Origin: Streptomyces sp. SAI-135
GTDB taxonomy: Bacteria; Actinomycetota; Actinomycetes; Streptomycetales; Streptomycetaceae
Reading direction: 5' to 3'
Assembly: GCF_029893805.1 (NCBI RefSeq)
Contig: NZ_JARXYP010000002.1
Coordinates: 6,324,001-6,388,000, forward strand
Length of the DNA: 64,000 bases
Shown: piece after piece, positions 39,604 to 48,308 of the stretch
How the letters are laid out: every line of letters starts with the position of its first letter
Numbering within the stretch: the first letter of the stretch is position 1
The notes under the pieces: model-generated
What the model was told of the DNA's origin: nothing
The model's input: the letters and a program-made list of their open reading frames with translations, nothing else
Database searches by the model: none
Position numbers and translations under genes: made by a program

Positions 39604-40422
39604 CTACTGCTTACGGCGTCCTACGACCCGGACGAACCCCAGCGTGCGGCCCTCGTCGACGCGCACCATCTCGCCGACCTCGCGGGCCATCGTGCGATGG
39701 AACTCCTCCGGGCTCTCCTCGGCGATCACCTCGCACCACAGCAGCCAGTCCTTCCAGCCGTCCTCCTGCCAGTCGGCGGCCTCGACCTCCACGGCTCCGG
39801 AGCGGGTCCACTGGCGGTGCCACCACTCGGCGGAGTGGAACGCCCAGTATCCGGGGTCCCAGTACGGCTTGAGGTGCTCCGGCGGTTCGACCCCCGCCGG
39901 TTCCTCCCGCAGCGCGGGCACGACCACCCCGATCCGGCCGCCCGGCTTGAGCAGCCGCGTCAGTTCGGGCAGATACAGATCATTGGTGCCGAAGTACTGG
40001 TACGCGTCGACGCTCACGATCGCGTCGAAGCTGCCCTCGGCGAACGGCAGGTCGTGCGCCTCGGCGTGCACGGGCAGCACGCGGTCGGCGAAACCGGCCT
40101 CGGTGATGCGCCGCGCGTTCTCGTCGGGCCTGACCCACAGGTCGGCCGCGGTGACCTGGACGTCGTACTCCCTGGCCAGGAAGACCGAGGTCATGGCCCG
40201 GCCGCAGCCCAGGTCCAGCACACGGGCGCAGGGGCGCAGGGTGTCCAGGCCCAGGGCGGGCGCGAGCCACTCCAGCAGCCACAGTGCGTTCGGGCCCATC
40301 TGGTTCTCGATGACCCAGCGGACGTCGTAGCTGTTGCTGCGGGGGTAGCGGGCCTGGGTCAGCAGCCGGGTGAGGTCCTCATTCGAGGTCCGCGAGGTCC
40401 TCGGGGTGATGTCGTTCGGCAT
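39604..40422 (-). CDS. SAM-dependent methyltransferase
   Basis: The 272-residue class I methyltransferase has motif I VLDLGCGRAMTS (about residues 67-78), an acidic strand (TAADLW), and the post-motif FDAIVSVDAYQYFG, as in UbiE-like small-molecule methyltransferases. The substrate is unknown. The start is ATG. It is monocistronic between a terminator and a divergent membrane-protein gene. Confidence 0.87.
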   Translation of the reverse strand: MPNDITPRTSRTSNEDLTRLLTQARYPRSNSYDVRWVIENQMGPNALWLLEWLAPALGLDTLRPCARVLDLGCGRAMTSVFLAREYDVQVTAADLWVRPDENARRITEAGFADRVLPVHAEAHDLPFAEGSFDAIVSVDAYQYFGTNDLYLPELTRLLKPGGRIGVVVPALREEPAGVEPPEHLKPYWDPGYWAFHSAEWWHRQWTRSGAVEVEAADWQEDGWKDWLLWCEVIAEESPEEFHRTMAREVGEMVRVDEGRTLGFVRVVGRRKQ

Positions 40423-40562
40423 CGGTGAACGGGCTCCTTGAGTCCTGAGAGACGGAAAGGGATACGGCGGAGCTCGGTCGGACGCTCAAACAACGCACCT
40501 GCTTCGGTCGGGGGCCGGACGGGCCCTGGCTCTCTCGGCGGAACAGGCTACGCTCGCCCGCC

Positions 40563-40868
40563 ATGAACGGTCCTGCGAATTCCGAGCCATCCGACATACA
40601 GGAGGAGTACGACGGCCAGCTGCTGGACGCCCGGCGGGCCCGCTGGACGGCCTCCGGCACCGGCGCCCTGCTGACCCTCGCGGGTCTGGCCGCGGCGGCG
40701 CTGCGAGCGGCCGGCTCCGCCCCGGCGCTGGTGCCGGCGGCCTACGCGTTCGGCGCCGTGGTGTGCGCCCTCGCCGCCGTCCTGGGCTCCCGTGGACGCA
40801 CCCGCAGAGCGCTGTGGCTGCTGATCGCCGGCGTCATGGTGATGGCGTTGGGCGATCAGTTCGACTGA
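40563..40868 (+). CDS. Small integral membrane protein (101 aa)
   Basis: The polar N-terminus (~30 residues, acidic EEYDGQ) is followed by three hydrophobic segments (about 33-48, 54-72 and 82-96). I do not recognise a family. The ATG is 8 bp after TACGCT with no ribosome site, so it may be leaderless. Confidence 0.7.
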   Translation: MNGPANSEPSDIQEEYDGQLLDARRARWTASGTGALLTLAGLAAAALRAAGSAPALVPAAYAFGAVVCALAAVLGSRGRTRRALWLLIAGVMVMALGDQFD

Positions 40869-40997
40869 GACGACAGAGTGGCCGTTACTGTCCTGTGATC
40901 TGCCTCCCACTCCTGTGAATAAGCGCACGATGGCGGTAAACGATCACTTTTGCCTGCAAGAGTGGTCCACGCATTGCTCATGCGTTCTTTGCGGGCT

Positions 40998-41021
40998 GTT
41001 CATCTCATGAAGGTCATGAAC
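40998..41021. promoter_or_regulatory. Inverted repeat upstream of the MMPL gene
   Basis: GTTCAT (40998) and ATGAAC (41016) form a 6-bp inverted repeat with a third ATGAA element between them, in an AT-richer 203-bp gap. It is a possible operator. No regulator gene is adjacent. Confidence 0.4.
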
Positions 41022-41071
41022 GACTGTTCCCGGTCAAAGATCCACAATTCACCACCCCTGGGAGCACGTTC

Positions 41072-43300
41072 GTGGCAGCCCTCGCACGCTGGTGTGTCCG
41101 ACGACGCCTGGTCGTCGTCCTCCTGTGGCTCCTCGCCCTCGGCGGGGTCAGCGCGGGTGCCGCCGTCGCCGGGTCCGCCTACTCGAACGACTACGAGGTC
41201 CCCGGCACCGAGTCGGGCCGCGCCACCCAGCTGCTCCAGGACGGCTTCCCGGACCTCGGGGGCGACAGCGACACCGTCGTCTGGCACGTCACCTCGGGCT
41301 CGGTCCGGGCCGCCGACGTCGAGCAGACGATGACCACCACCCTGAACAAGATCGCGGACCTGCCCGGAGTGGCCGCCGTGGTCAGCCCCTACGACGACAC
41401 GGGCGCGGGGCGGGTCAGCGCCGACGGACACACCGCGTACGCCACCGTGACCTTCGCCGACGCGGCCGAGGACATCGACGCCTCCGAGGCGAAGGCCGTC
41501 GTGGACACCGCCAAGGACGCCGAGGCGGACGGGCTCCAGGTGGAGCTGGGCGGCAGCGCCATCGCCCTCACCGAGTCCTCGGGCGGGCATACCGCCGAGG
41601 TCGTCGGTGTGCTCGTCGCCGCCCTCGTGCTGTTCCTGGCCTTCGGCTCGCTCGCCGCCTCGCTGCTGCCCATCGGCACCGCCCTGGTCGGGGTGGGCAC
41701 AGCCTACGCGGGGATCGGGCTGCTCGGGCACGCCATGACCGTCGCCGACTTCGCGCCGATGCTCGGCATGCTGATCGGGCTAGGCGTCGGCATCGACTAC
41801 GCGCTGTTCGTCGTCACCAGACACCGGCGCGGCCTGAAACGCGGGCTGAGCGTCACCGAGTCCGTCGTGAACGCCGTCACCACCACCGGGCGCGCGGTCG
41901 TCTTCGCGGGTGCCACGGTTTGCATCGCCCTGCTGGGCATGCTGATCCTCCGGCTCGGCTTCCTCAACGGCGTCGCCATCGCCGCCTCCCTGACCGTCGT
42001 CCTCACGGTCGCCGCGTCCGTGACGCTGCTGCCCGCCCTGCTCTCCCTCATCGGCATGCGCGCCCTGAGCCGGCGCGAGCGGCGCCGGCTCGCCGAGCAC
42101 GGACCCGAGCCGGAGCTGCCGACCGGGTTCGCCCACCGCTGGTCCGCCTTCGTGGAACGGCACCCCAAGCTGCTCGGCGCCGTCGCCCTGCTGGTCATCA
42201 CCGTCCTCGCCCTGCCCACCCTGGGCCTGCGGCTGGGCACCTCCGACCAGGGCAACGGCCCGAGCTCCTCGACCACCCGGCAGGCCTACGACCTCCTCGC
42301 GGACGGCTTCGGGCCCGGTGTCAACGGACCGCTGACCCTGGTGACGCCGGTCGACGGCGCCGAGGACAGACTCCTCCTCGACAACCTCGACGCCACCCTG
42401 CGCACCACCGAGGGCATCGCCTCCACCACCCCGGTGACCTACGACACCGGCGGCGACCTCGCCTACTTCACGGTCGTCCCCGACTCCGCCCCGCAGTCCC
42501 GGCAGACCAGCGACCTGGTGGACCGGCTGCGCACCGAGGTGCTGCCACGCGCCGAGACCGGCACCTCCCTCGACATCCATGTCGGCGGGATGACCGCCTC
42601 CTACGACGACTTCGCCGACGTCATCGTCGGCAAGCTGCCCCTGTTCGTCGGCGTCGTCATCTCTCTGGGCTGTCTGCTGCTCCTGCTCGCCTTCCGCTCC
42701 GTCGGCATCCCGCTGAAGGCCGCCGCGATGAACGTCGCCGCCGTCGCCGCCGCCTTCGGCGTGGTCGTGGCGATCTTCCAGTGGGGCTGGGGCAGCGAAC
42801 TGCTGGGGCTGGGCCGCGCCGGACCCATCGAACCCTTCCTGCCCGTGATCATGGTCTCGGTCCTCTTCGGGCTCTCCATGGACTACCAGGTCTTCCTGGT
42901 CAGCCGGATGTACGAGGAGTGGCTGGAGACCGGGGACAACCGGCGGGCCGTCCGCGTCGGCCTCGCCGAGACCAGCCGGGTGATCAACTCCGCCGCGGTC
43001 ATCATGATCTCCGTCTTCCTCGCCTTCGTGCTCAGCGGCGACCGCGTGATCGCCATGTTCGGGATAGCGCTCGCCGCCGCCGTGGCCCTCGACGCCTTCG
43101 TCCTGCGCACGCTCCTCGTCCCCGCCCTCATGCACCTCCTCGGCGGCGCCAACTGGTGGCTGCCCGGCTGGCTGGACCGCCGCATGCCCCGCATCAGCAT
43201 CGAACCGCCCGAGTGCCGCGCCGCGCATGAAAGGCTGGACGAGGTCGTGGAGGAGCTGGAGAAGGAGCGGGACGGGGATGTACGCGATATCGCTGGGTGA
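41072..43300 (+). CDS. MMPL/RND-superfamily transporter
   Basis: The 742-residue membrane protein has an N-terminal helix (about residues 12-33), an extracytoplasmic domain, five or six helices, a second loop domain and a last helix block. It carries the paired motifs GIDYALFVVTRHR and SMDYQVFLVSRMYEEW of MmpL-type proton-driven exporters. Substrates in the family are lipids or drugs. The start is GTG. Its 3' end overlaps the GNAT gene by 23 bp. Confidence 0.93.
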   Translation: MAALARWCVRRRLVVVLLWLLALGGVSAGAAVAGSAYSNDYEVPGTESGRATQLLQDGFPDLGGDSDTVVWHVTSGSVRAADVEQTMTTTLNKIADLPGVAAVVSPYDDTGAGRVSADGHTAYATVTFADAAEDIDASEAKAVVDTAKDAEADGLQVELGGSAIALTESSGGHTAEVVGVLVAALVLFLAFGSLAASLLPIGTALVGVGTAYAGIGLLGHAMTVADFAPMLGMLIGLGVGIDYALFVVTRHRRGLKRGLSVTESVVNAVTTTGRAVVFAGATVCIALLGMLILRLGFLNGVAIAASLTVVLTVAASVTLLPALLSLIGMRALSRRERRRLAEHGPEPELPTGFAHRWSAFVERHPKLLGAVALLVITVLALPTLGLRLGTSDQGNGPSSSTTRQAYDLLADGFGPGVNGPLTLVTPVDGAEDRLLLDNLDATLRTTEGIASTTPVTYDTGGDLAYFTVVPDSAPQSRQTSDLVDRLRTEVLPRAETGTSLDIHVGGMTASYDDFADVIVGKLPLFVGVVISLGCLLLLLAFRSVGIPLKAAAMNVAAVAAAFGVVVAIFQWGWGSELLGLGRAGPIEPFLPVIMVSVLFGLSMDYQVFLVSRMYEEWLETGDNRRAVRVGLAETSRVINSAAVIMISVFLAFVLSGDRVIAMFGIALAAAVALDAFVLRTLLVPALMHLLGGANWWLPGWLDRRMPRISIEPPECRAAHERLDEVVEELEKERDGDVRDIAG

Positions 43301-43853
43301 CGACGGGGCGGAACTGCGGCCCCTGGAGCCGTGGCACGCCGAGGAGTTCCTCGCGAACCTGGAGCGGGGCCGGGAGTTCATCGGGCAGTACATCCCCTTC
43401 GGGTCCCAGGCCGTCGACGTGGCCTCCGCGCGCGAGACGCTCCAGCGCTACGCCCGGATGCGCGCCGACGACACCGGCGGCTACCACGGCATCTGGCTGG
43501 ACGGAAAGCTCGTCGGCGGGGTGCTCACCCTCAACTTCGACGCCGCCCAGGGCAACTGCGAGGTCGGCTGCTGGCTGGAGCCCGCCGCCACCGGACGCGG
43601 ACTGATCACCCGGGCCATGCGGGTACTGATCGACTGGGTGGTCGAGGAACGCGGCATCCACCGGATCGAATGGGTCGCCGCCTCCGGGAACACGGCCAGC
43701 ATCAATGTCGCCCGGCGCCTGGGAATGACCCGCGACGGAGTCCGCCGTGAGGCGCACCCCTATCGTGGCGTACGGCACGACCTCGAGGTGTGGTCGATTC
43801 TCGCCCCCGAGTGGCGTGAGGCACGCGAGCGTGCAGCCCGGAACGATCATTAA
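43278..43853 (+). CDS. GNAT acetyltransferase (RimJ/RimL-like)
   Basis: The 191-residue GCN5-related acetyltransferase has strand LRPLEPWHAEEF, GCWLEPAATGRGLITRAM with the acetyl-CoA loop (TGRG), and a late ASGNTASINVARRLGM, as in ribosomal-protein or amino-sugar acetyltransferases. ATG 43278 is preceded by GAAGGAG. It is coupled to the MMPL gene by overlap. Confidence 0.9.
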   Translation: MYAISLGDDGAELRPLEPWHAEEFLANLERGREFIGQYIPFGSQAVDVASARETLQRYARMRADDTGGYHGIWLDGKLVGGVLTLNFDAAQGNCEVGCWLEPAATGRGLITRAMRVLIDWVVEERGIHRIEWVAASGNTASINVARRLGMTRDGVRREAHPYRGVRHDLEVWSILAPEWREARERAARNDH

Positions 43854-43879
43854 GAACCCTCTCAGACAGGATCCGTACG

Positions 43880-44467
43880 GTGCCCGACATGGGAACGAAG
43901 ACAGCTGACGAAACCGGCGCCGAGACGGGCGCCGAGGCCACGACCGACGAGCAGAAGGTGAGCGTCGCCAAGACCGACGAGGTGACGGAGGCCGAGGCCG
44001 CCGCAGCCGACGAGATCGATGACGAGAGCGCCGACGAGCCCGTCGAGGCCGGCCAGAAGGAGGGCCCGAGCGGCGTCGGCCAGGGCGCGGGCGCCGTCGT
44101 CTCCGCCGCGCTCGGCCTGGTCTCGCTGACCGGCAGCTGGATCGGCACCGTCGCCTCCGCGCGGCAGTCGCTCATCGGTCAGCTGCACGCGCAGACCGCG
44201 ACCTCCTCCGACGTGGCGAAGCTCCTCGACGAGGGCTACGGCGACGCCTGGAAGGCCACCGCGTTCTGGGGCGGCGTCTTCGCGCTGTTCGCCCTGGTCG
44301 TCGGTGTCGCCGTGCTGGCCCGGCCCGCGTTCGGCGCCCCCGGCAGGCCGCAGGCAGGGTGGATCAAGTCCGTCGCGTGGGGCGGTGTCGCGCTCGGGGT
44401 CGTCGGCCTGCTCCTGGCCGTCCTCAAGTACACCGGCGTCCTGCTGGACCTGCCCTCCGCCGGCTGA
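43880..44467 (+). CDS. Membrane protein with acidic N-terminal tail
   Basis: The 195-residue protein starts with ~65 residues rich in Glu, Asp, Ala and Thr. Three hydrophobic segments follow (about 72-93, 127-152 and 163-187). I do not recognise a family. The GTG start is uncertain; ATG four codons later (MGTKTADE) is equally plausible. It lies 26 bp after the GNAT gene and ends at a strong hairpin. Confidence 0.75.
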   Translation: MPDMGTKTADETGAETGAEATTDEQKVSVAKTDEVTEAEAAAADEIDDESADEPVEAGQKEGPSGVGQGAGAVVSAALGLVSLTGSWIGTVASARQSLIGQLHAQTATSSDVAKLLDEGYGDAWKATAFWGGVFALFALVVGVAVLARPAFGAPGRPQAGWIKSVAWGGVALGVVGLLLAVLKYTGVLLDLPSAG

Positions 44468-44482
44468 ACAACCGCAGGTCAC

Positions 44483-44533
44483 GAGGGGTCTTAGGGCATC
44501 CGTAGGTACCTTACGGAGCTCCTGAGGCCCCTC
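44483..44533 (+). terminator. Hairpin after the acidic membrane protein gene
   Basis: GAGGGGTCTTAGG pairs with CCTGAGGCCCCTC (13 positions, two or three wobbles) around an inner CCGTA/TACGG stem. It is a probable transcript end. Confidence 0.6.
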
Positions 44534-44609
44534 CCGCGCGTCTAAGGCCCCTCCGGCCCGCGAAGATGCGGAACTCTCCCGATGTGGCGGACCCCCCTCG
44601 GAGACGACA

Positions 44610-44852
44610 GTGGAGGCATCGCAGAAAGCGAAGCCGGAAACCGACTCCGACAAGGACGACGCCATGTATGCCGAGTACGAGCTCTCCCAGTACCGTTCCG
44701 CCGAACTCCTCCGCCAGGCCGAGCACGAGCGGCTCGTCCGCGAGACCCTGCGCGGCCGCCGCGCCGCCCGCCGCGAAGCCGCCGAACGCACCGCGGAGAG
44801 CGATGCGCATACCGGCCGCCCCCGGCGGCACCGGTTCCTCCGCACGGCGTGA
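44610..44852 (+). CDS. Small Arg/Glu-rich cytoplasmic protein (80 aa)
   Basis: The protein is highly charged and helical, with the core MYAEYELSQYRSAELLRQAE followed by Arg/Ala-rich helices. I have seen similar short proteins in Streptomyces, without an assigned function. GTG 44610 has GGAG 6 bp upstream; ATG 44664 (MYAEYELS) with AAGGACG upstream would give 62 residues and may be the true start. Confidence 0.6.
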   Translation: MEASQKAKPETDSDKDDAMYAEYELSQYRSAELLRQAEHERLVRETLRGRRAARREAAERTAESDAHTGRPRRHRFLRTA

Positions 44853-44864
44853 GCGCCGGGGGAA

Positions 44865-44922
44865 GGGAGGACGGCCGCACGGCTCTGTCCGTCCCCGCGG
44901 TCACCACCGCGGCCGTCCTCCC
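44865..44922 (+). terminator. Long hairpin between the small gene and the LuxR gene
   Basis: GGGAGGACGGCCGC (44865) pairs perfectly over 14 bp with GCGGCCGTCCTCCC (44909-44922), with a 30-nt loop that contains a further CCGCGG. No T-run. It separates the small ORF from the regulator downstream. Confidence 0.65.
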
Positions 44923-44992
44923 TGCGATCGGGACCGGTCGGGACACCGGGCCCGCCCCGAAAACGGGTGACGTGGTGTCGGACCCGCGTGCC

Positions 44993-47900
44993 ATGCTCGG
45001 GCCCGTGGAGACCAGGTCCGTCAGTCCCGTGTTCGTCGGCCGCACCGAAGAGTTGAACAGCCTGAACGAAGCGCTCTCCCGCGCCGCCGCGGGAGAGCCG
45101 CAGGCGTTGCTGCTCGGCGGCGAGGCCGGTGTGGGAAAGACCCGGCTCGTCGAGGAGTTCGCCACCGCCGCCTGCCGGCAGGGCGCTGTCGTCGCCCTCG
45201 GGGGCTGCGTCGAGATCGGCGCCGACGGACTGCCCTTCGCCCCCTTCTCCACCGCCCTGCGCGCCCTGCGCCGCGCCCTGCCCGACGAACTGGCCGCCGC
45301 GGCCGCGGGCCAGGAGGAGGAACTGGCCAGGCTGCTGCCCGAGGTCGGCGAGGCGATCCCGGTCCGGAGCGGCGGCCGCCACGACGAGGAGAGCATGGCC
45401 CGCCTCTTCGAACTCACCGCCCGCCTCCTGGAACGGGTCGCCGCCGAACGCACCGTCGTCGTCGCCCTGGAGGACCTGCACTGGGCCGACGCCTCCACCC
45501 GGCACCTCCTCGCCTACCTCTTCCGCACCCTGCGCACCGGCCGTCTGGTCGTCCTCGCCACCTACCGCGCCGACGACATCCACCGCCGCCACCCGCTGCG
45601 CCCCCTGCTCGCCGAACTCGACCGGCTGCGCACGGTCCGCCGCATCGAACTCGGCCGCTTCAACCGGGACGAGGTGAGCCGCCAAATAGCCGGGATCCTC
45701 GCCACCGAACCGAACCCCGCCCAGGTCGACGAGATCTTCGAACGCTCCGACGGCAACGCCTTCTTCGTCGAGGAACTCGCCGTCTGCGCCACCGAGGGCT
45801 GCGGCACCGGACTCACCGACTCGCTCCGGGACCTGCTCCTGGTGCGCGTCGAGGGGCTGCCCGAGAGCACCCAGCGGGTCGCCAGGGTCGCCGCCGAGGG
45901 CGGCTCCACCGTGGAGTACCGGCTCCTCGCCGCCGTCACCCGGCTCGCCGAGGACGACCTCATCGAGGCGCTGCGCGTCGCCGTCAACGCCAACATCCTC
46001 ATCCCGGCACCCGACGGCGACGGCTACCGCTTCCGGCACTCCCTGGTGCGCGAGGCCGTCGCCGACGACCTGCTGCCCGGCGAACGCTCCCGCCTCAACC
46101 GCCGCTACGCCGAAGCCCTGGAGGCCGACCCCACGCTCGTCCCCGCCGACGAGCGGGTCATGCGCCTGGCCAGCTACTGGTACCACGCCCACGACGCCGC
46201 CAAGGCGCTGCCCGCCGTCCTGGACGCCTCCGTCACCGCCCGCCGCCGGCACGCCTACTCCGAGCAACTCCGGCTCCTGGAACGCGCGATGGAGCTGTGG
46301 GACTCCGCCCCCGAGGACGTCCGGGCCGCCCTGCGCCCCGTCGACTACACCGAGGTCTACCCGCCCTGCGGCTGCGACCCCGCCACCACCCCGCTGCGCT
46401 ACCTCGACCTGATGGCCGAGGCCGCGGTCGCCGGCCGGCTGGGCGGCGAACGCGAACGCGCCCTGAAGATCACCAAGCGGGCGCTGAACATCCTGGAGGA
46501 CGACGGCGACCCGCTGCGCGCCGCCTGGTTCTGGGTCCAGCGCTCCCATCTCGTCCAGGGGCTGGCCCGCGGCGACGGCTGGGCCGAACTGGCCGCCGCC
46601 GAGGACCTGGTCCGCGGACTGCCGCCGTCCGAGGTGCACGCCGAGGTGCTGTCCACCGTCGCCAACTGGTCCCATGTGCACGTCCCCGGCCCGGAGGCCT
46701 TCTCGGCCGCCGAACGCGCGGTGGAGTACGCCCGCATGGTCGGCGCCCGCGAGATCGAGATGAACGCACGGCTCACCCTCGCCGGCCTGGTCGTGGAGTC
46801 CGGCAGCGTCCGGACCGGCCTGGACGAGATGTTCGACGTCCTGCGCAGGACCCTCGACGACGGCATCCCCAGCGTCGCCAGCCGTGCCTACGTCAACCTG
46901 CCCTCCTCCCTCGAAAGCATCGGCCGCTCCCGGGAAGCCGTGAACATCCTGGAAGAAGGGCTGATCCACGCGCGGCGCCACGGCCTCTCCGACAAGGAGG
47001 CCTGGATCTGGGGCAACCTCGCCGAGTCCCTCTACTCGCTGGGCCAGTGGGACCGGGCCGCGGAGGCCGCCTCCCAGGCGGAGCGGGTCGGCCAGAGCGC
47101 CAAGCCCCGCGGCTTCCACGCCGTGAACCGCGCCGCACTCTCGCTCGCCCGCGGCAACCTCACCGAGGCCGCACGGCAACTGGCCTCCGCGCGCGGGTAC
47201 TTCGGCTCCCACGACCAGGCCCCCCAGCATGAACTCCCCCTCGCCGACATCACCATCGGAGTCGCCGCCGGCGAGGGCCGCCTCCTGGACGCCCGCGCCG
47301 AACTCGAACGGGTCCTGGACTCCGGCTTCCCGCCCGGCACCCAGCGCTACGCCTGGCCGCTGCTGCTCACCGCCGCCGCCATGGAGGCCGACAGCCTCGG
47401 CCTGCCCGTCGCCGAACAGGGCCGCACGAAGATCCTCGACCGCATCCGGGAGGCCGCCAGGCCGCTGGCTACCCACGCGCCCGTCTGGCTGGCCCACGAC
47501 CGCTGGCTCCGCGCCGAACTGCTGCGCGCCGAGAACGCCGACACCCCCGACCACTGGCACGAGGCCCTCAGTGTCGTCGAACCCCTGGAGCGCCCCTACG
47601 ACCTGGCCCGCGTCCGCCACCGGCTCGCCCAGTCCCTCCTGTCCGCCCCCGGCGGCGCCGAGCAGTCCGAACGTGACCGGGCCACCGAACTGCTCCGCCT
47701 CGCCCACGCCGCCGCCGACCACCTCGGCGCCAGGCCCCTCGCCGACGCGGTCCTGCTGCTCGCCCGGCGTGCCCGCCTCACCCTGACCGCGGCCCCGGTG
47801 CCCGACCGGGCCGACCCGGCCCGCTCCCTCGGCCTCACCGGGCGCGAACGCGACGTCCTGGGGCTGGTAGCCCTCGGCCGCACCAACCGCCAGATCGCCG

Positions 47901-48052
47901 AGGAACTGTTCATCTCCCCGAAGACGGCCAGCGTCCACGTGTCCAACATCCTCGCCAAGCTCGGCGTCTCCGGGCGGGGCGAAGCCGCGGCGGTGGCACA
48001 CCGGCTGGGGCTGTTCCCGGCGGAGGATCTCCACGCGTCCGTCACGGAGTGA
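44993..48052 (+). CDS. Large ATP-binding LuxR-family regulator (LAL)
   Basis: The 1019-residue regulator has an N-terminal AAA/NACHT-like ATPase with Walker A GGEAGVGKT (42-50) and Walker B VVVALEDLHWAD. A long TPR-like helical middle follows, then a C-terminal LuxR HTH (GLTGRERDVLGLVALGRTN and ISPKTASVHVSNILAKLGV). Its targets are not evident; no biosynthetic cluster is adjacent. The start is uncertain: ATG 44993 or GTG 45005, neither with a good ribosome site. The frame also stays open upstream through non-coding hairpins. Confidence 0.9.
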   Translation: MLGPVETRSVSPVFVGRTEELNSLNEALSRAAAGEPQALLLGGEAGVGKTRLVEEFATAACRQGAVVALGGCVEIGADGLPFAPFSTALRALRRALPDELAAAAAGQEEELARLLPEVGEAIPVRSGGRHDEESMARLFELTARLLERVAAERTVVVALEDLHWADASTRHLLAYLFRTLRTGRLVVLATYRADDIHRRHPLRPLLAELDRLRTVRRIELGRFNRDEVSRQIAGILATEPNPAQVDEIFERSDGNAFFVEELAVCATEGCGTGLTDSLRDLLLVRVEGLPESTQRVARVAAEGGSTVEYRLLAAVTRLAEDDLIEALRVAVNANILIPAPDGDGYRFRHSLVREAVADDLLPGERSRLNRRYAEALEADPTLVPADERVMRLASYWYHAHDAAKALPAVLDASVTARRRHAYSEQLRLLERAMELWDSAPEDVRAALRPVDYTEVYPPCGCDPATTPLRYLDLMAEAAVAGRLGGERERALKITKRALNILEDDGDPLRAAWFWVQRSHLVQGLARGDGWAELAAAEDLVRGLPPSEVHAEVLSTVANWSHVHVPGPEAFSAAERAVEYARMVGAREIEMNARLTLAGLVVESGSVRTGLDEMFDVLRRTLDDGIPSVASRAYVNLPSSLESIGRSREAVNILEEGLIHARRHGLSDKEAWIWGNLAESLYSLGQWDRAAEAASQAERVGQSAKPRGFHAVNRAALSLARGNLTEAARQLASARGYFGSHDQAPQHELPLADITIGVAAGEGRLLDARAELERVLDSGFPPGTQRYAWPLLLTAAAMEADSLGLPVAEQGRTKILDRIREAARPLATHAPVWLAHDRWLRAELLRAENADTPDHWHEALSVVEPLERPYDLARVRHRLAQSLLSAPGGAEQSERDRATELLRLAHAAADHLGARPLADAVLLLARRARLTLTAAPVPDRADPARSLGLTGRERDVLGLVALGRTNRQIAEELFISPKTASVHVSNILAKLGVSGRGEAAAVAHRLGLFPAEDLHASVTE

Positions 48053-48086
48053 GGCGTACGGTGGAGGAGACCGGCAGGGAGGCCGC

Positions 48087-48308
48087 ATGTTCAACATGTT
48101 CGAGGAACTGTTCGCGCCCGGCCGCAAGCACACCCATGACGAACAGAACCGGCTGGAGCTGACCCGCGAGGACGTCGGCGACGGCGACCCCGGACGCGGA
48201 CCGATAGATCTCACGTCCGGCAAGGTCGTCGTCCGCCGGGCCGGGCCGGACGGGGGCGAGGCACCCGACGTCATCTCGGACCCGGACCCGGAAGCGCGTC
48301 CGGGCTAG
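48087..48308 (+). CDS. Small acidic protein (73 aa), DUF6191-like
   Basis: The protein begins MFNMFEELFAPGRKHTHDEQ and is acidic and Pro/Gly-rich at the C-terminus. It resembles short Streptomyces proteins grouped as DUF6191; function unknown. GGAGGAG lies about 20 bp and CAGGGAGG about 7 bp upstream. Its TAG shares CTAG with the stop of the opposite gene. Confidence 0.7.
   Translation: MFNMFEELFAPGRKHTHDEQNRLELTREDVGDGDPGRGPIDLTSGKVVVRRAGPDGGEAPDVISDPDPEARPG

Noticed and set aside
44853..44992. N-terminal extension of the LuxR regulator back to 44582.
   Set aside because: The stretch contains a perfect 14-bp terminator-like hairpin and overlaps another gene. Homology-like sequence starts at SPVFVGRTEEL.
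43862..48274. A 1470-codon open frame on the minus strand across the LuxR gene.
   Set aside because: It is a shadow frame from the high G+C third positions of the plus-strand regulator. Its Gly/Val/Asp/Gln-rich translation matches no family.
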